This document shows, piece after piece, positions 7,900 to 15,950 of a stretch of DNA of 64,000 nt. The first letter of the stretch is position 1. The number at the start of each line of letters is the position of its first letter. The position numbers and the translations under genes were made by a program. The stretch comes from a virus: positions 1 to 64,000 of IMG/VR virus record IMGVR_UViG_3300012936_000004. One strand, written 5' to 3'. Below the pieces are notes generated by a model. The model worked only from the letters and a program-made list of their open reading frames with translations. It ran no database searches and was not told the origin of the DNA.

Positions 7900-8430
7900 T
7901 TATTGCATTTGATATCTAATACGGAATTGTCTACGTTGATTAATATAAGCACGTTCACCTACTGAACGATTAACACGGAACGTAACTTCACGTCCGTCGA
8001 TATTATACATAATATCATATTCGTTTACAACTTGTGTATTAACATAATGATATTCTGTAGTACACTGTGTTTCTTGTCTATAACCAGTAATTACTTTTTT
8101 GCTTTTCTTTTTATCAGCGGCAATAATTCCACCAATTACTGCACCTGCGGCGGCACCTTTATCGTTACCACTAGCACCTTTACCAAGTAATCCGCCTAGT
8201 ATCATTCCTGTTAACACATCACCACCTGATGCACCGTTACCTTGTACTGTGCCATAGACTGGTACTTCTACTTGTCTACAAACTTGTTGTGGTTGTTGCT
8301 GACGTATATTAGTGTAAACTGGTTTAATATCTACTACTCTTCCTGTTGTTGTGAAACTACTTGCTGTAGCAACACTAGATACTAAACCAATTGCTACACT
8401 TAATAATATTAAATGAATTTTATTAATCAT
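7900..8430 (-). CDS. Glycine-zipper envelope protein (17 kDa antigen-like)
   Basis: The 176-residue protein has an N-terminal signal peptide (hydrophobic residues 5-22, probable cleavage ATA|SSF). Residues about 70-108 form a glycine-zipper double helix (GMILGGLLGKGASG, GAAAGAVIGGIIAA), as in rickettsial 17 kDa surface antigens. The C-terminus is beta-rich and basic. It probably inserts in the periplasm or outer membrane. Possible roles, all inferred, include envelope stabilisation or blocking superinfection. It overlaps the small gene upstream by 8 bases. Confidence 0.7.
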   Translation of the reverse strand: MINKIHLILLSVAIGLVSSVATASSFTTTGRVVDIKPVYTNIRQQQPQQVCRQVEVPVYGTVQGNGASGGDVLTGMILGGLLGKGASGNDKGAAAGAVIGGIIAADKKKSKKVITGYRQETQCTTEYHYVNTQVVNEYDIMYNIDGREVTFRVNRSVGERAYINQRRQFRIRYQMQ

Positions 8431-8554
8431 TATTTTTTACCTTTTCTACAATATATCTGTATGTATCTAATGTAGTTCGAGCAATTGCACTTGCGTCCTC
8501 AGAACGGCTACAATATGCAACTATTTCACCTTGTGTGGACTTTACTACAAACAT
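8423..8554 (-). CDS. Small early hypothetical protein
   Basis: A 43-residue frame (MFVVKSTQGEIVAYCSRSEDASAIARTTL...) just behind a strong early promoter and overlapping the glycine-zipper gene by 8 bases. The pattern of a short beta hairpin then a helix resembles other tiny phage proteins. The function is not known. Confidence 0.5.
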   Translation of the reverse strand: MFVVKSTQGEIVAYCSRSEDASAIARTTLDTYRYIVEKVKNND

Positions 8555-8582
8555 CGATGTCTCCAATTGTTAATACAATATT

Positions 8583-8611
8583 AATATAAGATATCTTACA
8601 CAGAATGTCAA
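8583..8611 (-). promoter_or_regulatory. Early sigma70-like promoter
   Basis: The minus strand reads TTGACA (8606-8611), a 17-bp spacer, then TATATT (8583-8588), 28 bp before the 43-codon gene. The spacer holds the 12-bp palindrome TAAGATATCTTA. Confidence 0.75.
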
Positions 8612-8618
8612 CCTTTTT

Positions 8619-8846
8619 TTAAGTCCAATGCCCTGAATTTATAGGAACAATTAAACAACTTCTATGCCATCCTTGCTTACGAGCATATGCTTCTGCTTGC
8701 TCTTCTGTAGCAAAAGTTATAATTAATTCGTCCGTTCCCCAATCCAATAATCCCGGCTTATCTTTTAATAAAAAGCACCAGACATCATCGTCCGGAAACG
8801 GAACTTTTATAGCATACCTAATTGTTGACATAAGAGTATTTAACAT
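8619..8846 (-). CDS. Hypothetical protein
   Basis: A 75-residue soluble protein (IRYAIKVPFPDDDVWCFLL... PINSGHWT). The pattern, with FATEEQAEAYARKQGW near residue 48, fits a small alpha/beta phage protein seen in marine myoviruses. Met6 is an equally good start. It is the last minus-strand gene before the plus-strand block. Confidence 0.5.
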   Translation of the reverse strand: MLNTLMSTIRYAIKVPFPDDDVWCFLLKDKPGLLDWGTDELIITFATEEQAEAYARKQGWHRSCLIVPINSGHWT

Positions 8847-8855
8847 TTTAATTCA

Positions 8856-8863
8856 AATAAATA
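8856..8863 (+). promoter_or_regulatory. T4-type late promoter box for the plus-strand block
   Basis: AATAAATA on the plus strand, 26 bp upstream of the first plus-strand gene at 8890. It is the only obvious late box pointing into this block. Confidence 0.55.
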
Positions 8864-8889
8864 ACATTAGCAGTTAATGGTAGAGTGAA

Positions 8890-9171
8890 ATGAGTGACAT
8901 ATTAACGTTTGTAGGAGAGGTAGGGTTTCCAATTGCTGGTGCTCTCGGTGCGGGATATTTTGTTTTTTTAACACTAAAGTTCATACTAGCTGGTGTGACA
9001 GGACAAGTCAAGAGCCTTAAAGGAATTATTATGGGACTTGATAATAGAGTTAAAACAATGAATCACGACGTGATACGTATTGATACATTATTAAGTAATG
9101 CATTAGGTCTAAGACCAGATACAGATCGTATTGCAAGAGCCGATGGTAAAAATGATGCAAGGAGAGACTAA
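8890..9171 (+). CDS. Small membrane protein, paralogue of the 10213 gene
   Basis: A 93-residue protein with one transmembrane span at residues about 12-34 (GFPIAGALGAGYFVFLTLKF), then a helix with LDNRVKTMNHDVIRIDTLL. The same pattern recurs in the gene at 10213 (GFPIIAALGMGYFIYF, RMLDNDLIRLNQKL). A holin or other small membrane role is possible but unproven. It overlaps the next gene by one base. Confidence 0.6.
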   Translation: MSDILTFVGEVGFPIAGALGAGYFVFLTLKFILAGVTGQVKSLKGIIMGLDNRVKTMNHDVIRIDTLLSNALGLRPDTDRIARADGKNDARRD

Positions 9172-9374
9172 TGTTTTGGTTAGATTATACAGTACACAGC
9201 GGCTTTGATAAATTCAGAGTTGAAGGTGATTGGCCCGGTGAAGTAATGGGTCGTAATAAAGACGGAACATGGGGTGGAAAAAGTACTCCGTTATATCAGC
9301 CAGGTGATATATACAAAGTAAACGAAGATGGTTGGCTAATAAAAATAGGAGAAGACCGAGATGACAACGGATGA
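9171..9374 (+). CDS. Small hypothetical protein
   Basis: A 67-residue soluble, Gly- and Trp-rich protein (MFWLDYTVHSGFDKFRVEGDWPG...). No domain is recognised. It overlaps the gene before by one base and the gene after by 14 bases, so it belongs to the membrane-protein operon. Confidence 0.5.
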   Translation: MFWLDYTVHSGFDKFRVEGDWPGEVMGRNKDGTWGGKSTPLYQPGDIYKVNEDGWLIKIGEDRDDNG

Positions 9375-9552
9375 CAAAGGTAAATTAGAAGTAAGTGTAC
9401 GTATACTAGGTAATGAATTAGTAGCAATACGTATGGACGTAGACGATTTCAAAATGAAATGGTTAGCAATGGGCGTAATTGCTATTGTAGCATTAGGATG
9501 GGCCGCAGGTAGTTTTGGTCCTGAATTAATTGGAATGTTTGGCGCAGGCTAA
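9361..9552 (+). CDS. Small single-span membrane protein
   Basis: A 63-residue protein with a soluble N-terminal half and a C-terminal hydrophobic helix (WLAMGVIAIVALGWAAGSFG). A tail-anchored form is likely. It is coupled to both neighbours by overlap. Confidence 0.55.
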   Translation: MTTDDKGKLEVSVRILGNELVAIRMDVDDFKMKWLAMGVIAIVALGWAAGSFGPELIGMFGAG

Positions 9553-9959
9553 TGTGGTGGTTGTCAGAAGAAAAACTGGCAGAAAGAGAACGTAGACGTC
9601 AAGAACGAGTACGTAGATTATGGAACAAGTTACGTAATTGGTGTAACATTGATAACTTTGTAGATCTTCTTGTAGACTTGTATCTAATATTGTTTGATGT
9701 ACTAAGTTCTCCTATACTAATTGTTATGCGACTAGTACGTTACATAATAGGAACTTATCTACTAGGCGGTGTCAAAAACAAAATCAAGAAAGTTGGACAT
9801 TGGACAGAAGACAAACATATAATAATAAAAATTGTAGTATGGTTACTGATCATATGTATAGCAGTAGTTATTTTAACTTTAATGTGGTTGTTTGGACAAG
9901 CCTTTGGAGATTTTATAATGGATGAATGGGGTCACCAAGCCCTGAATATAGATGAATAA
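9552..9959 (+). CDS. Membrane protein with basic N-terminus
   Basis: A 135-residue protein. Residues 5-30 are strongly charged (EEKLAERERRRQERVRRLW). Two or three hydrophobic segments follow, at about 38-75 and 98-120. It shares one base with the upstream stop. Function unknown; a role in membrane remodelling or lysis control would suit the block. Confidence 0.55.
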   Translation: MWWLSEEKLAERERRRQERVRRLWNKLRNWCNIDNFVDLLVDLYLILFDVLSSPILIVMRLVRYIIGTYLLGGVKNKIKKVGHWTEDKHIIIKIVVWLLIICIAVVILTLMWLFGQAFGDFIMDEWGHQALNIDE

Positions 9960-9970
9960 AGGAAAATAAC

Positions 9971-10213
9971 ATGGGAAAGAAAAGAACTAGGGCAACTCAA
10001 GTTTCTAAAGGTATACACGGAGGCCCAATGAAAAGTCGTACTAAAAGCGATCCGGATTATCCGATGCGTAGACTTCAAAATCAACTTGAAGCATTTAAAA
10101 AAGGTAAAAACGTTGTAGTTACTATTGCTAACCCTAATACTAACGAAACAAATAAACCTTTTATAAGAGTTAATGCACGTGATATTTGGAAATCTTCTGG
10201 AAGAAGACCGTAA
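9971..10213 (+). CDS. Basic hypothetical phage protein
   Basis: An 80-residue basic, soluble protein (MGKKRTRATQVSKGIHGGP...). It contains PDYPMRRLQNQLEAFKKGKN and ends ARDIWKSSGRRP. An AAGGAAAATAAC ribosome site precedes the ATG. Its stop overlaps the next start (TAATG). It looks like a conserved marine T4-like phage protein of unknown role, possibly binding nucleic acid. Confidence 0.55.
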   Translation: MGKKRTRATQVSKGIHGGPMKSRTKSDPDYPMRRLQNQLEAFKKGKNVVVTIANPNTNETNKPFIRVNARDIWKSSGRRP

Positions 10214-10587
10214 TGGGAATAGAAGAGATAAGTGTAGCAATTAAGGATTTTGGGTTTCCGATTATTGCCGCATTAGGTATGGGATATTTTATCTATTTTA
10301 TTTGGAAATGGGTTACAAATGAAATTGATCCTGTACTTGGTCAAGCAAGCGGTACGCTAATTGCACTTATTGATCGTATACGTATGTTAGATAATGATTT
10401 AATTAGACTAAATCAAAAACTTAATGTTGTACTTACTCTTCGTGACCAAGGACAAGACTACGAAGAACGTATTAAACACTTACAAGATATTATTGAGTCT
10501 CACGGAATAGATATAGACGAACAAGAAAAAGTTTATTCGTTAGATGACCTAAAACAAATTTATAAAGAAGAAAAATTTAAAAAATGA
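10213..10587 (+). CDS. Membrane/coiled-coil protein, paralogue of the 8890 gene
   Basis: The ATG at 10213 overlaps the previous stop (TAATG) and is preferred over the in-frame start at 10186. The 124-residue product has one membrane span (GFPIIAALGMGYFIYFIWKW) and a long helical tail with RMLDNDLIRLNQKL and an EERIKHLQDIIESHG segment. It shares the GFPI..ALG.GYF and LD.....IR patterns with the 93-residue protein at 8890, so the two probably arose by duplication. Confidence 0.6.
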   Translation: MGIEEISVAIKDFGFPIIAALGMGYFIYFIWKWVTNEIDPVLGQASGTLIALIDRIRMLDNDLIRLNQKLNVVLTLRDQGQDYEERIKHLQDIIESHGIDIDEQEKVYSLDDLKQIYKEEKFKK

Positions 10588-10946
10588 ATATTATATTATT
10601 TTACTTACTAGTTTCTAAACATGCTGTAGCTGATTTATGGTTACAAAGTAGATTAAATGGTAAAGGTGAAAAAACAGACTTACGTTCAATGAGGCTTTGG
10701 CAACACTGTATAGATCACACTATACTTACATTTGCAGTTGTTTTATTGTTTACAGGTTTAGTACCAGCACTATTAATTGCATTATTTGATTTTGTAACAC
10801 ACTTTGCAATTGATTATACAAAAGCATGGTTACAAAAAAGCAAAGGCGTAAATTACAATACACGTAGATATTGGAAATGGGCTACTGTTGATCAAATAGC
10901 CCATTTTTCAGTTTATTTAATTATTGTATTATTTGTCTTCCATTAA
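10584..10946 (+). CDS. DUF3307-like integral membrane protein
   Basis: The 120-residue protein has four hydrophobic segments and conserved polar residues inside them: HAVADLWLQ near residue 13, HCIDHTILTF near 41, FDFVTHFAIDYTKAW near 70 and DQIAHFSVYL near 103. This His/Asp pattern matches DUF3307 membrane proteins of bacteria and phages, whose activity is not established. Its end overlaps the convergent nuclease gene by 18 bases. Confidence 0.65.
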   Translation: MNIILFYLLVSKHAVADLWLQSRLNGKGEKTDLRSMRLWQHCIDHTILTFAVVLLFTGLVPALLIALFDFVTHFAIDYTKAWLQKSKGVNYNTRRYWKWATVDQIAHFSVYLIIVLFVFH

Positions 10947-11414
10947 TTTTTCGGCTTCGTCAACATCTTCTTGACTAACTACGCCTTCACGTAGTAGTTT
11001 AGTTCTGTTTGCCATATGCTTTAATTGAATTTCTTCTTTGGATCCACCAAAATATGCAACACAATGTCCTTCTTCGATCATAATTTCCGTTACTTTTTCA
11101 CGTTGTCCTTCGTAACGTTCTACATAAAAGTCACCTAAGATACGTCCGAACTTGCCTTTCATATCTTCACCGTGTTTATTTTCTGTAGTAATTAATTTTC
11201 CGCCATCTTCTAATAATTCTTTTAATCTATTTTTAGCGGCTAAACCGAAAACCTTTTCTACTTTATCACTTGTACGTGATTCAGGTGTATCAATACCCAT
11301 AATTCTTACACGTTCATCTTTTAACCATACGCCAAAGCCTAAGTCGATATCTACATCAACTGTATCACCATCGACACACTTGAGTAGTACCACATCATAT
11401 TCATTCTGTTGCAT
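10929..11414 (-). CDS. Thermonuclease-type (SNase) nuclease
   Basis: A 161-residue staphylococcal-nuclease-fold protein without a signal peptide. The active-site set is intact: Asp in CVDGDTVD, Arg37 and Asp42/Glu45 in RIMGIDTPES, and a second Arg in GKFGRIL. The family cuts DNA and RNA in a Ca2+-dependent way. Cytoplasmic phage versions may degrade host nucleic acid. A paralogue with an altered active site lies at 33704. A late box lies 32 bp upstream. Confidence 0.85.
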   Translation of the reverse strand: MQQNEYDVVLLKCVDGDTVDVDIDLGFGVWLKDERVRIMGIDTPESRTSDKVEKVFGLAAKNRLKELLEDGGKLITTENKHGEDMKGKFGRILGDFYVERYEGQREKVTEIMIEEGHCVAYFGGSKEEIQLKHMANRTKLLREGVVSQEDVDEAEKLMEDK

Positions 11415-11445
11415 CTTCTATCCTCTCACAAATAAAATACTAACT

Positions 11446-12105
11446 TTATTTATTTGGATAGAGTGCTTTCTCATAGTTATCTAAGATTATATTGCCCACA
11501 GTATCACTACACATTGTTTCATAGTGTGTATGTGGGACTTTTATATGTGTCATATCATTACGAGCTTGCATACTTTCAATAGTAACAACTCCGTCATTAG
11601 GTCCACCATGATACGGAACCATACCATTGGTAGTAATTATTTGTGTCCACGGGATATCTAACTTTATATCTGCACAAGTTCTAATAGGTGAACTTCGACG
11701 TCCTACGTCTTTAAACAATGGATAACTTGGAACAATATACTTTGCCCAATCAGCTGTCCAACTACCTGCAAATGGTGTGCTTATACTTACACCTCCAACT
11801 ATTCTAATATATTGTGTTAAATGTAATGCATATAAGCCGCCCATACTATGTCCAACAATAAAATGTGGGCCTTTTCCTTTAATAGAATCTTTAATCATTT
11901 CTAGATTATCTTCGAAACTATTCATACTACTGTAATTAATCATTATTTCATTTGAAAAATTTGTTATAGTCTGCAAATATTTAAAACTTAAACTAGTTTG
12001 ATTAGCACCGTGTATCCATATAACATTAATGTCGTCAGACGTATGCTTTTCTTCGGTATTCCTTGTACCAAACCAATTATGAAAATATTCTCTTACAGGT
12101 TGCAT
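11446..12105 (-). CDS. Alpha/beta-hydrolase (lipase/esterase-like)
   Basis: The 219-residue protein has the alpha/beta-hydrolase core: VIWIHGANQ near residue 28, the nucleophile elbow VGHSMGGLYAL near 83, Asp in GPNDGVVT near 168 and His in HTHYET near 192. It has no signal peptide, so it probably acts in the cytoplasm or at the inner membrane. The substrate is unknown. It follows the cyclase gene with a 9-bp gap, so the two are likely co-transcribed. Confidence 0.75.
   Translation of the reverse strand: MQPVREYFHNWFGTRNTEEKHTSDDINVIWIHGANQTSLSFKYLQTITNFSNEIMINYSSMNSFEDNLEMIKDSIKGKGPHFIVGHSMGGLYALHLTQYIRIVGGVSISTPFAGSWTADWAKYIVPSYPLFKDVGRRSSPIRTCADIKLDIPWTQIITTNGMVPYHGGPNDGVVTIESMQARNDMTHIKVPHTHYETMCSDTVGNIILDNYEKALYPNK
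11447..11453 (-). promoter_or_regulatory. T4-type late promoter box
   Basis: ATAAATA on the minus strand 32 bp upstream of the SNase gene, overlapping the 3' end of the hydrolase gene. Confidence 0.5.
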
Positions 12106-12114
12106 TTAATTTAT

Positions 12115-14154
12115 TCACTTAGAAGTAGCAACAAATACGCCATTCCAGTCCTTAGGTAATTTTTGTGTTTTCATATACTCGCAACGGTCTATCCACATAT
12201 CATAGTATCCTTGCATTTGACCATCGAAGTGCTTATATATTAGTTTACACTCTTTAATTGCTTTGTCAAACTCTTGATTACGATAATGTTTATGCATTTC
12301 TGTGTGTTTACGTAACGATACTTTCCATGCGGGCTTAAATCCATCTAATACTGTATAAATGCTAAGTCCTACACTTTTACCTTTTACTTGTAAATCATCT
12401 ATTTTTAAATAAAAGAAATCTTTTTTGGTTGCTTTATACGTTGCTTCACCTACTAACAGTACACATCCGTATTCTTTACACTTACTTTCGATACGTGCGG
12501 CTGAGCTGACGCTGTCCCCCAATACATCATAGCTGTGTCTTGCTGTTGACCCCATTTCTCCAATGTACCCAAGTCCGGTATTAATACCTGCGCCCATTCC
12601 AACTGGAGGCCTACCTTCGCTAGTAATTTTTTCATTAAATTTCTCCACTGCTTTTAGCATATCTAGTCCACATTGCACCGCTGTTCGTGGGTGTTGTGGA
12701 TCATCTATAGGAGCATTGTGTATATGCATACTTGCATCTCCTATATACTTAATTATCATCCCGTTACTATCTAATACGGGCTGAGTTATAGCGTCCATAT
12801 ATCCATTCATAATTCGAGTGAGTCCTTGGACATCGTCTCCGAAGGACTCACCCAGGGGGGTAAAACCTCGTAAGTCTGAAAATACAATACTTACGTCTTT
12901 TTTAACACCTTTTTTAATTAAATCTGGATTTTCTTGTAGTAGTTTAACAACTGTAGGACTTGCATATCCTGCAAATTGTTTTTTAATTGCTTGTTTTTGT
13001 AAAAATTCATCTAAGAACTTAACAATATAGCGTGTAAGTCCTACGAGTATTAAAAAGGCACTAGATGTAGCGCCATCAACCAAATAGTTATAGTTATTAA
13101 AACTATATATGCTACCAAAAACACCTCCGGCAACTGCAATAACAAACACTGCAATGCCAACATATGTCCAACGTGCTAGTATAATAATTAATAGTCCGGC
13201 AATAACAAAACCAAATAGCTCTGCGTCTGTTGCCCAGCCTGGTCTTTCAATATTTGACTCATTAAAAACTGTGCCTAATACTGTTGCATGTATTTCATGT
13301 GGGAAAACACTACCAACTGCCGTAGCAACAGGTTGTCCTATTCCTGCCGCTGTAGGTCCAACAAATACTATACCACCTTCAAAGTCATTTGGTAAGTCTG
13401 TTACACTATAACTTTTATTCTTTTGACTCCAATCTATCCAAACACGACCAAGTTCATCTGTTTGTATAATACCAAACTGTGGTATGCGTAGTTTGTCAAC
13501 ACCAAATTCATTTAATTTAATTTGAAAACTTGGATCATTTGCTATAACACGTAGTACTTCCATTGTAACGCCAGGATACAATACACCCTCGCTTGATATG
13601 ACCATTGGTAATCTACGTGTTACGCCATCTTGTTCAGGGAATGTATCTACTATTCCACTACCAACGGCGGAGTATTCAATATCTGGTATATTGCTGATGG
13701 TTCCTGGAACACTAGGAATAAGGCTAATATAGTCACTGTTAACAATAGTAGCACCTGGGTTGATTGGCTCATTTTTTGTTTCCTCTGCTCCGAGCATATT
13801 TAATATAACAGGATAACTTTGCATTGTCAATGCAAGTTCTTCATCTTCACCTGCTCTATCAGCTTCAGCCATTAATACATTAAAAACTACTAAACCAGCA
13901 CCTCTATCATATAAATCAATAATTAATTCGGCATAGTCGCCTCTGGGCCAGGGCCATTGCCCACGTTCTTCTAGTGCTGATTCGTCGATATTAACTGTGT
14001 AAACATTATTAACAACCGGTTCTTGATTTACAATTAATGTATCAAAGTAACGTAATCTAAGACTTTCTAATAAACTTGGATTAATTGCAGTCAGATAGGT
14101 TAGTAGTAGGAGTGTTAATACACTCCATAATGGACTCAGTAATATCTTTTTCAT
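12115..14154 (-). CDS. CHASE2-domain membrane adenylate cyclase (class III)
   Basis: The 679-residue protein has an N-terminal membrane helix, an extracytoplasmic CHASE2 sensor domain (residues about 30-310: RYFDTLIVNQEP, RGQWPWPRGDYAELI, GATIVN), three further membrane spans (about 312-385) and a cyclase domain (about 420-590). Metal-binding Asp residues are present in VFSDLRGFTPL and YIGDASMHIHN, with an adenine-type Lys before IGDA. The late motif reads VLGDSVSSAARIE, with Ser in place of the usual Asn, so activity may be modified. A helical C-terminal tail follows. It should make cAMP in response to an envelope signal. A late box and the curli/FecR genes lie just upstream. Confidence 0.88.
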   Translation of the reverse strand: MKKILLSPLWSVLTLLLLTYLTAINPSLLESLRLRYFDTLIVNQEPVVNNVYTVNIDESALEERGQWPWPRGDYAELIIDLYDRGAGLVVFNVLMAEADRAGEDEELALTMQSYPVILNMLGAEETKNEPINPGATIVNSDYISLIPSVPGTISNIPDIEYSAVGSGIVDTFPEQDGVTRRLPMVISSEGVLYPGVTMEVLRVIANDPSFQIKLNEFGVDKLRIPQFGIIQTDELGRVWIDWSQKNKSYSVTDLPNDFEGGIVFVGPTAAGIGQPVATAVGSVFPHEIHATVLGTVFNESNIERPGWATDAELFGFVIAGLLIIILARWTYVGIAVFVIAVAGGVFGSIYSFNNYNYLVDGATSSAFLILVGLTRYIVKFLDEFLQKQAIKKQFAGYASPTVVKLLQENPDLIKKGVKKDVSIVFSDLRGFTPLGESFGDDVQGLTRIMNGYMDAITQPVLDSNGMIIKYIGDASMHIHNAPIDDPQHPRTAVQCGLDMLKAVEKFNEKITSEGRPPVGMGAGINTGLGYIGEMGSTARHSYDVLGDSVSSAARIESKCKEYGCVLLVGEATYKATKKDFFYLKIDDLQVKGKSVGLSIYTVLDGFKPAWKVSLRKHTEMHKHYRNQEFDKAIKECKLIYKHFDGQMQGYYDMWIDRCEYMKTQKLPKDWNGVFVATSK

Positions 14155-14157
14155 TTG

Positions 14158-14313
14158 CTACTCCGATTGCTGTTCGTATTTATTTGGGTTAAACATACGG
14201 TCCCAACTTGGTCCTATGCTTTCCCAATACCCATTGCCTTCGGTTTTATAAATTAGTGTAACACTAATTACAATCGCTACTAATACAATTAAAATTAAAC
14301 TATTTTTTAGCAT
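14158..14313 (-). CDS. Small membrane protein
   Basis: The likely start is the ATG at 14313, inside the 3' end of the preceding gene; an in-frame upstream start at 14340 exists. The 51-residue product has one membrane helix (ILIVLVAIVISVTLIY) and a short soluble tail (WESIGPSWDRMF). It lies between the secreted Cys protein and the cyclase. Function unknown. Confidence 0.5.
   Translation of the reverse strand: MLKNSLILIVLVAIVISVTLIYKTEGNGYWESIGPSWDRMFNPNKYEQQSE
14177..14183 (-). promoter_or_regulatory. T4-type late promoter box for the cyclase
   Basis: ATAAATA on the minus strand, 22 bp before the cyclase ATG, followed by a CGGAG ribosome site. Confidence 0.65.
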
Positions 14314-14707
14314 CACGGTTATCCCATGGTGCATTTTCAAAACAACCAGCTGGTAAAGTATCTTTATAGTTTACTCCTGCTTCAAAGCTGTTTCCAGTAA
14401 CTTTAATGTAACTACTTTCAAATGGCATTTCACGTGGTTTGCCCCAACAACGATTTAAACTTTGTCCGGGTACTCTATAACGTGGATTATGCTTTAAGAA
14501 GTCTCTTAGTTCTGCTAACTGTGCGGCGTTTGCTTTTACTCTTGCTTTACTTGCACATGCGGCTGCTTTGCTCCAATCAAACGTATCAAAATTTTCAAGT
14601 GAATATCCAGTTTGATTTAAACATGCCTTTGTTGCTGTGTTGTTACTCATATCTGCCCAGGCGGGTACGGCAACAGACAGCAATACTGTCATAATTAAAT
14701 ATTTCAT
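14300..14707 (-). CDS. Secreted small cysteine-containing protein
   Basis: The ATG at 14707 is chosen over the upstream GTG because GAGGAGAG precedes it. The 135-residue protein has a clear signal peptide (MKYLIMTVLLSVAVPAWA) and four cysteines in the mature part, probably two disulfides. A helical SKARVKANAAQLAELRDFL segment lies near residue 55. No family is recognised. Location in the curli/cyclase operon suggests a periplasmic or secreted accessory. Confidence 0.6.
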   Translation of the reverse strand: MKYLIMTVLLSVAVPAWADMSNNTATKACLNQTGYSLENFDTFDWSKAAACASKARVKANAAQLAELRDFLKHNPRYRVPGQSLNRCWGKPREMPFESSYIKVTGNSFEAGVNYKDTLPAGCFENAPWDNRDAKK

Positions 14708-14725
14708 TCTCACTCTCCTCACAAG

Positions 14726-14732
14726 TATTTAT
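14726..14732 (-). promoter_or_regulatory. T4-type late promoter box
   Basis: ATAAATA on the minus strand 18 bp upstream of the ATG at 14707. A GAGGAG ribosome site lies in between. Confidence 0.65.
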
Positions 14733-14766
14733 TTAAATACCGTTATAATTAAAGAGAGTGAATTAA

Positions 14767-15918
14767 TTAAAAGTTAAGTTTAAAGCCAGCACTTACATAT
14801 GTGCTTTCATTATCGCCTGATAATATATGTTCAGCATCTAATCCAAATGATATTTGCTGAGTAATATTTCTTTCAATACCGAGGGCAACATACATTGTTT
14901 CTGCATCGTCGAAATTACGTGCAACACTTATGTCTACTAGACCAGTTTCTACATTTATACCTAATATTCCATAATTATAAGTTTCTGCTGTATCATCGGA
15001 AACTATTATTGCTTCTGAGTCACCTGTTTCACTGTGTCCGTCTGTAGATGTTTCACCTACTGTAAATCCAGCAAATGGTCGAATACTGCCACGTGACCTT
15101 TCAATATTTAATGTTCCCCAACTGTCTCTACTAGTAGTTTCACCTGCTACATTAAATGTACCAATTGTTCTTGAATATGTCAGATCACTACTGGCAGTGT
15201 TTGCTGTTGCTTTAACTGTTACACCACGTCCGTTGATATGTTTACTAGCACTTAGGCTAAGTCCTATTGTTTCCATATTACTATTTGAATCTGTACCTAT
15301 AATATTAGTATCAAAATAGTTTAAGCCGGCTCCAAATGTAATACTGTCATCTGATACAAAGTGTCCACCTAAACTTATTACATCTGATTCTCCGCTATAA
15401 CCATTTCCCATAGTATGTTCGGTACGACCTCCTGTGAGACCATTTTTAACTCCTACATTTCTATGTATGTTTAAGTCTGTCATTTGTGTTACTTGATCCA
15501 TACGTCCTGTAAATGAACCTGGATCTGTTACAGTTGATACTGCATTGTTACGAGTTTCTGATTCAGTTCCTGTATCAGTTGTGCGGGTAACTGTGCTTCC
15601 ATCACTGTAAGTATCAATTACTGTAGTTGTACTTGTTCTAATACGTTCTTCTGGGGTTGTTACAGTAGTTGTTGTTTCTCTACTAATAGTTTGAATACCT
15701 AATTCTACACTACTACTATTTGTTGTTTGTGTTTGTGTAGTAACTGTCAATGTTGTATCTTGTGTCCATTCTCCCCATTCACCATAAGTTATAAGAGGAT
15801 CACTTGTACTTGTCACTGTAGGCACTTCTTCTTCGGTTTCGCCTTCACCACCGTCTGCTAAAGCTGTCGTGTTGAGTAAGCAGGCAAGGATACTTACCTT
15901 TAGTATGTGGTTTGTCAT
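14767..15918 (-). CDS. Outer-membrane beta-barrel protein (autotransporter-like)
   Basis: The ATG at 15918 follows GGAG and opens a signal peptide (ILKVSILACLLNTTALA), so the longer frame from 15972 is rejected. The 383-residue product has a Thr/Ser-rich passenger-like region (residues about 25-150) and a C-terminal barrel of alternating strands ending AGFKLNF with a terminal Phe, as outer-membrane barrels do. It sits in the curli-like operon and could anchor, display or export a partner. The passenger has no recognised enzyme motif. Confidence 0.65.
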   Translation of the reverse strand: MTNHILKVSILACLLNTTALADGGEGETEEEVPTVTSTSDPLITYGEWGEWTQDTTLTVTTQTQTTNSSSVELGIQTISRETTTTVTTPEERIRTSTTTVIDTYSDGSTVTRTTDTGTESETRNNAVSTVTDPGSFTGRMDQVTQMTDLNIHRNVGVKNGLTGGRTEHTMGNGYSGESDVISLGGHFVSDDSITFGAGLNYFDTNIIGTDSNSNMETIGLSLSASKHINGRGVTVKATANTASSDLTYSRTIGTFNVAGETTSRDSWGTLNIERSRGSIRPFAGFTVGETSTDGHSETGDSEAIIVSDDTAETYNYGILGINVETGLVDISVARNFDDAETMYVALGIERNITQQISFGLDAEHILSGDNESTYVSAGFKLNF

Positions 15919-15943
15919 GTTTACATCACTCCAATTATAGTAG

Positions 15944-15950
15944 TATTTAT
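15944..15950 (-). promoter_or_regulatory. T4-type late promoter box
   Basis: ATAAATA on the minus strand, 25 bp upstream of the beta-barrel gene start, overlapping the 3' end of the second curlin gene. Confidence 0.6.
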
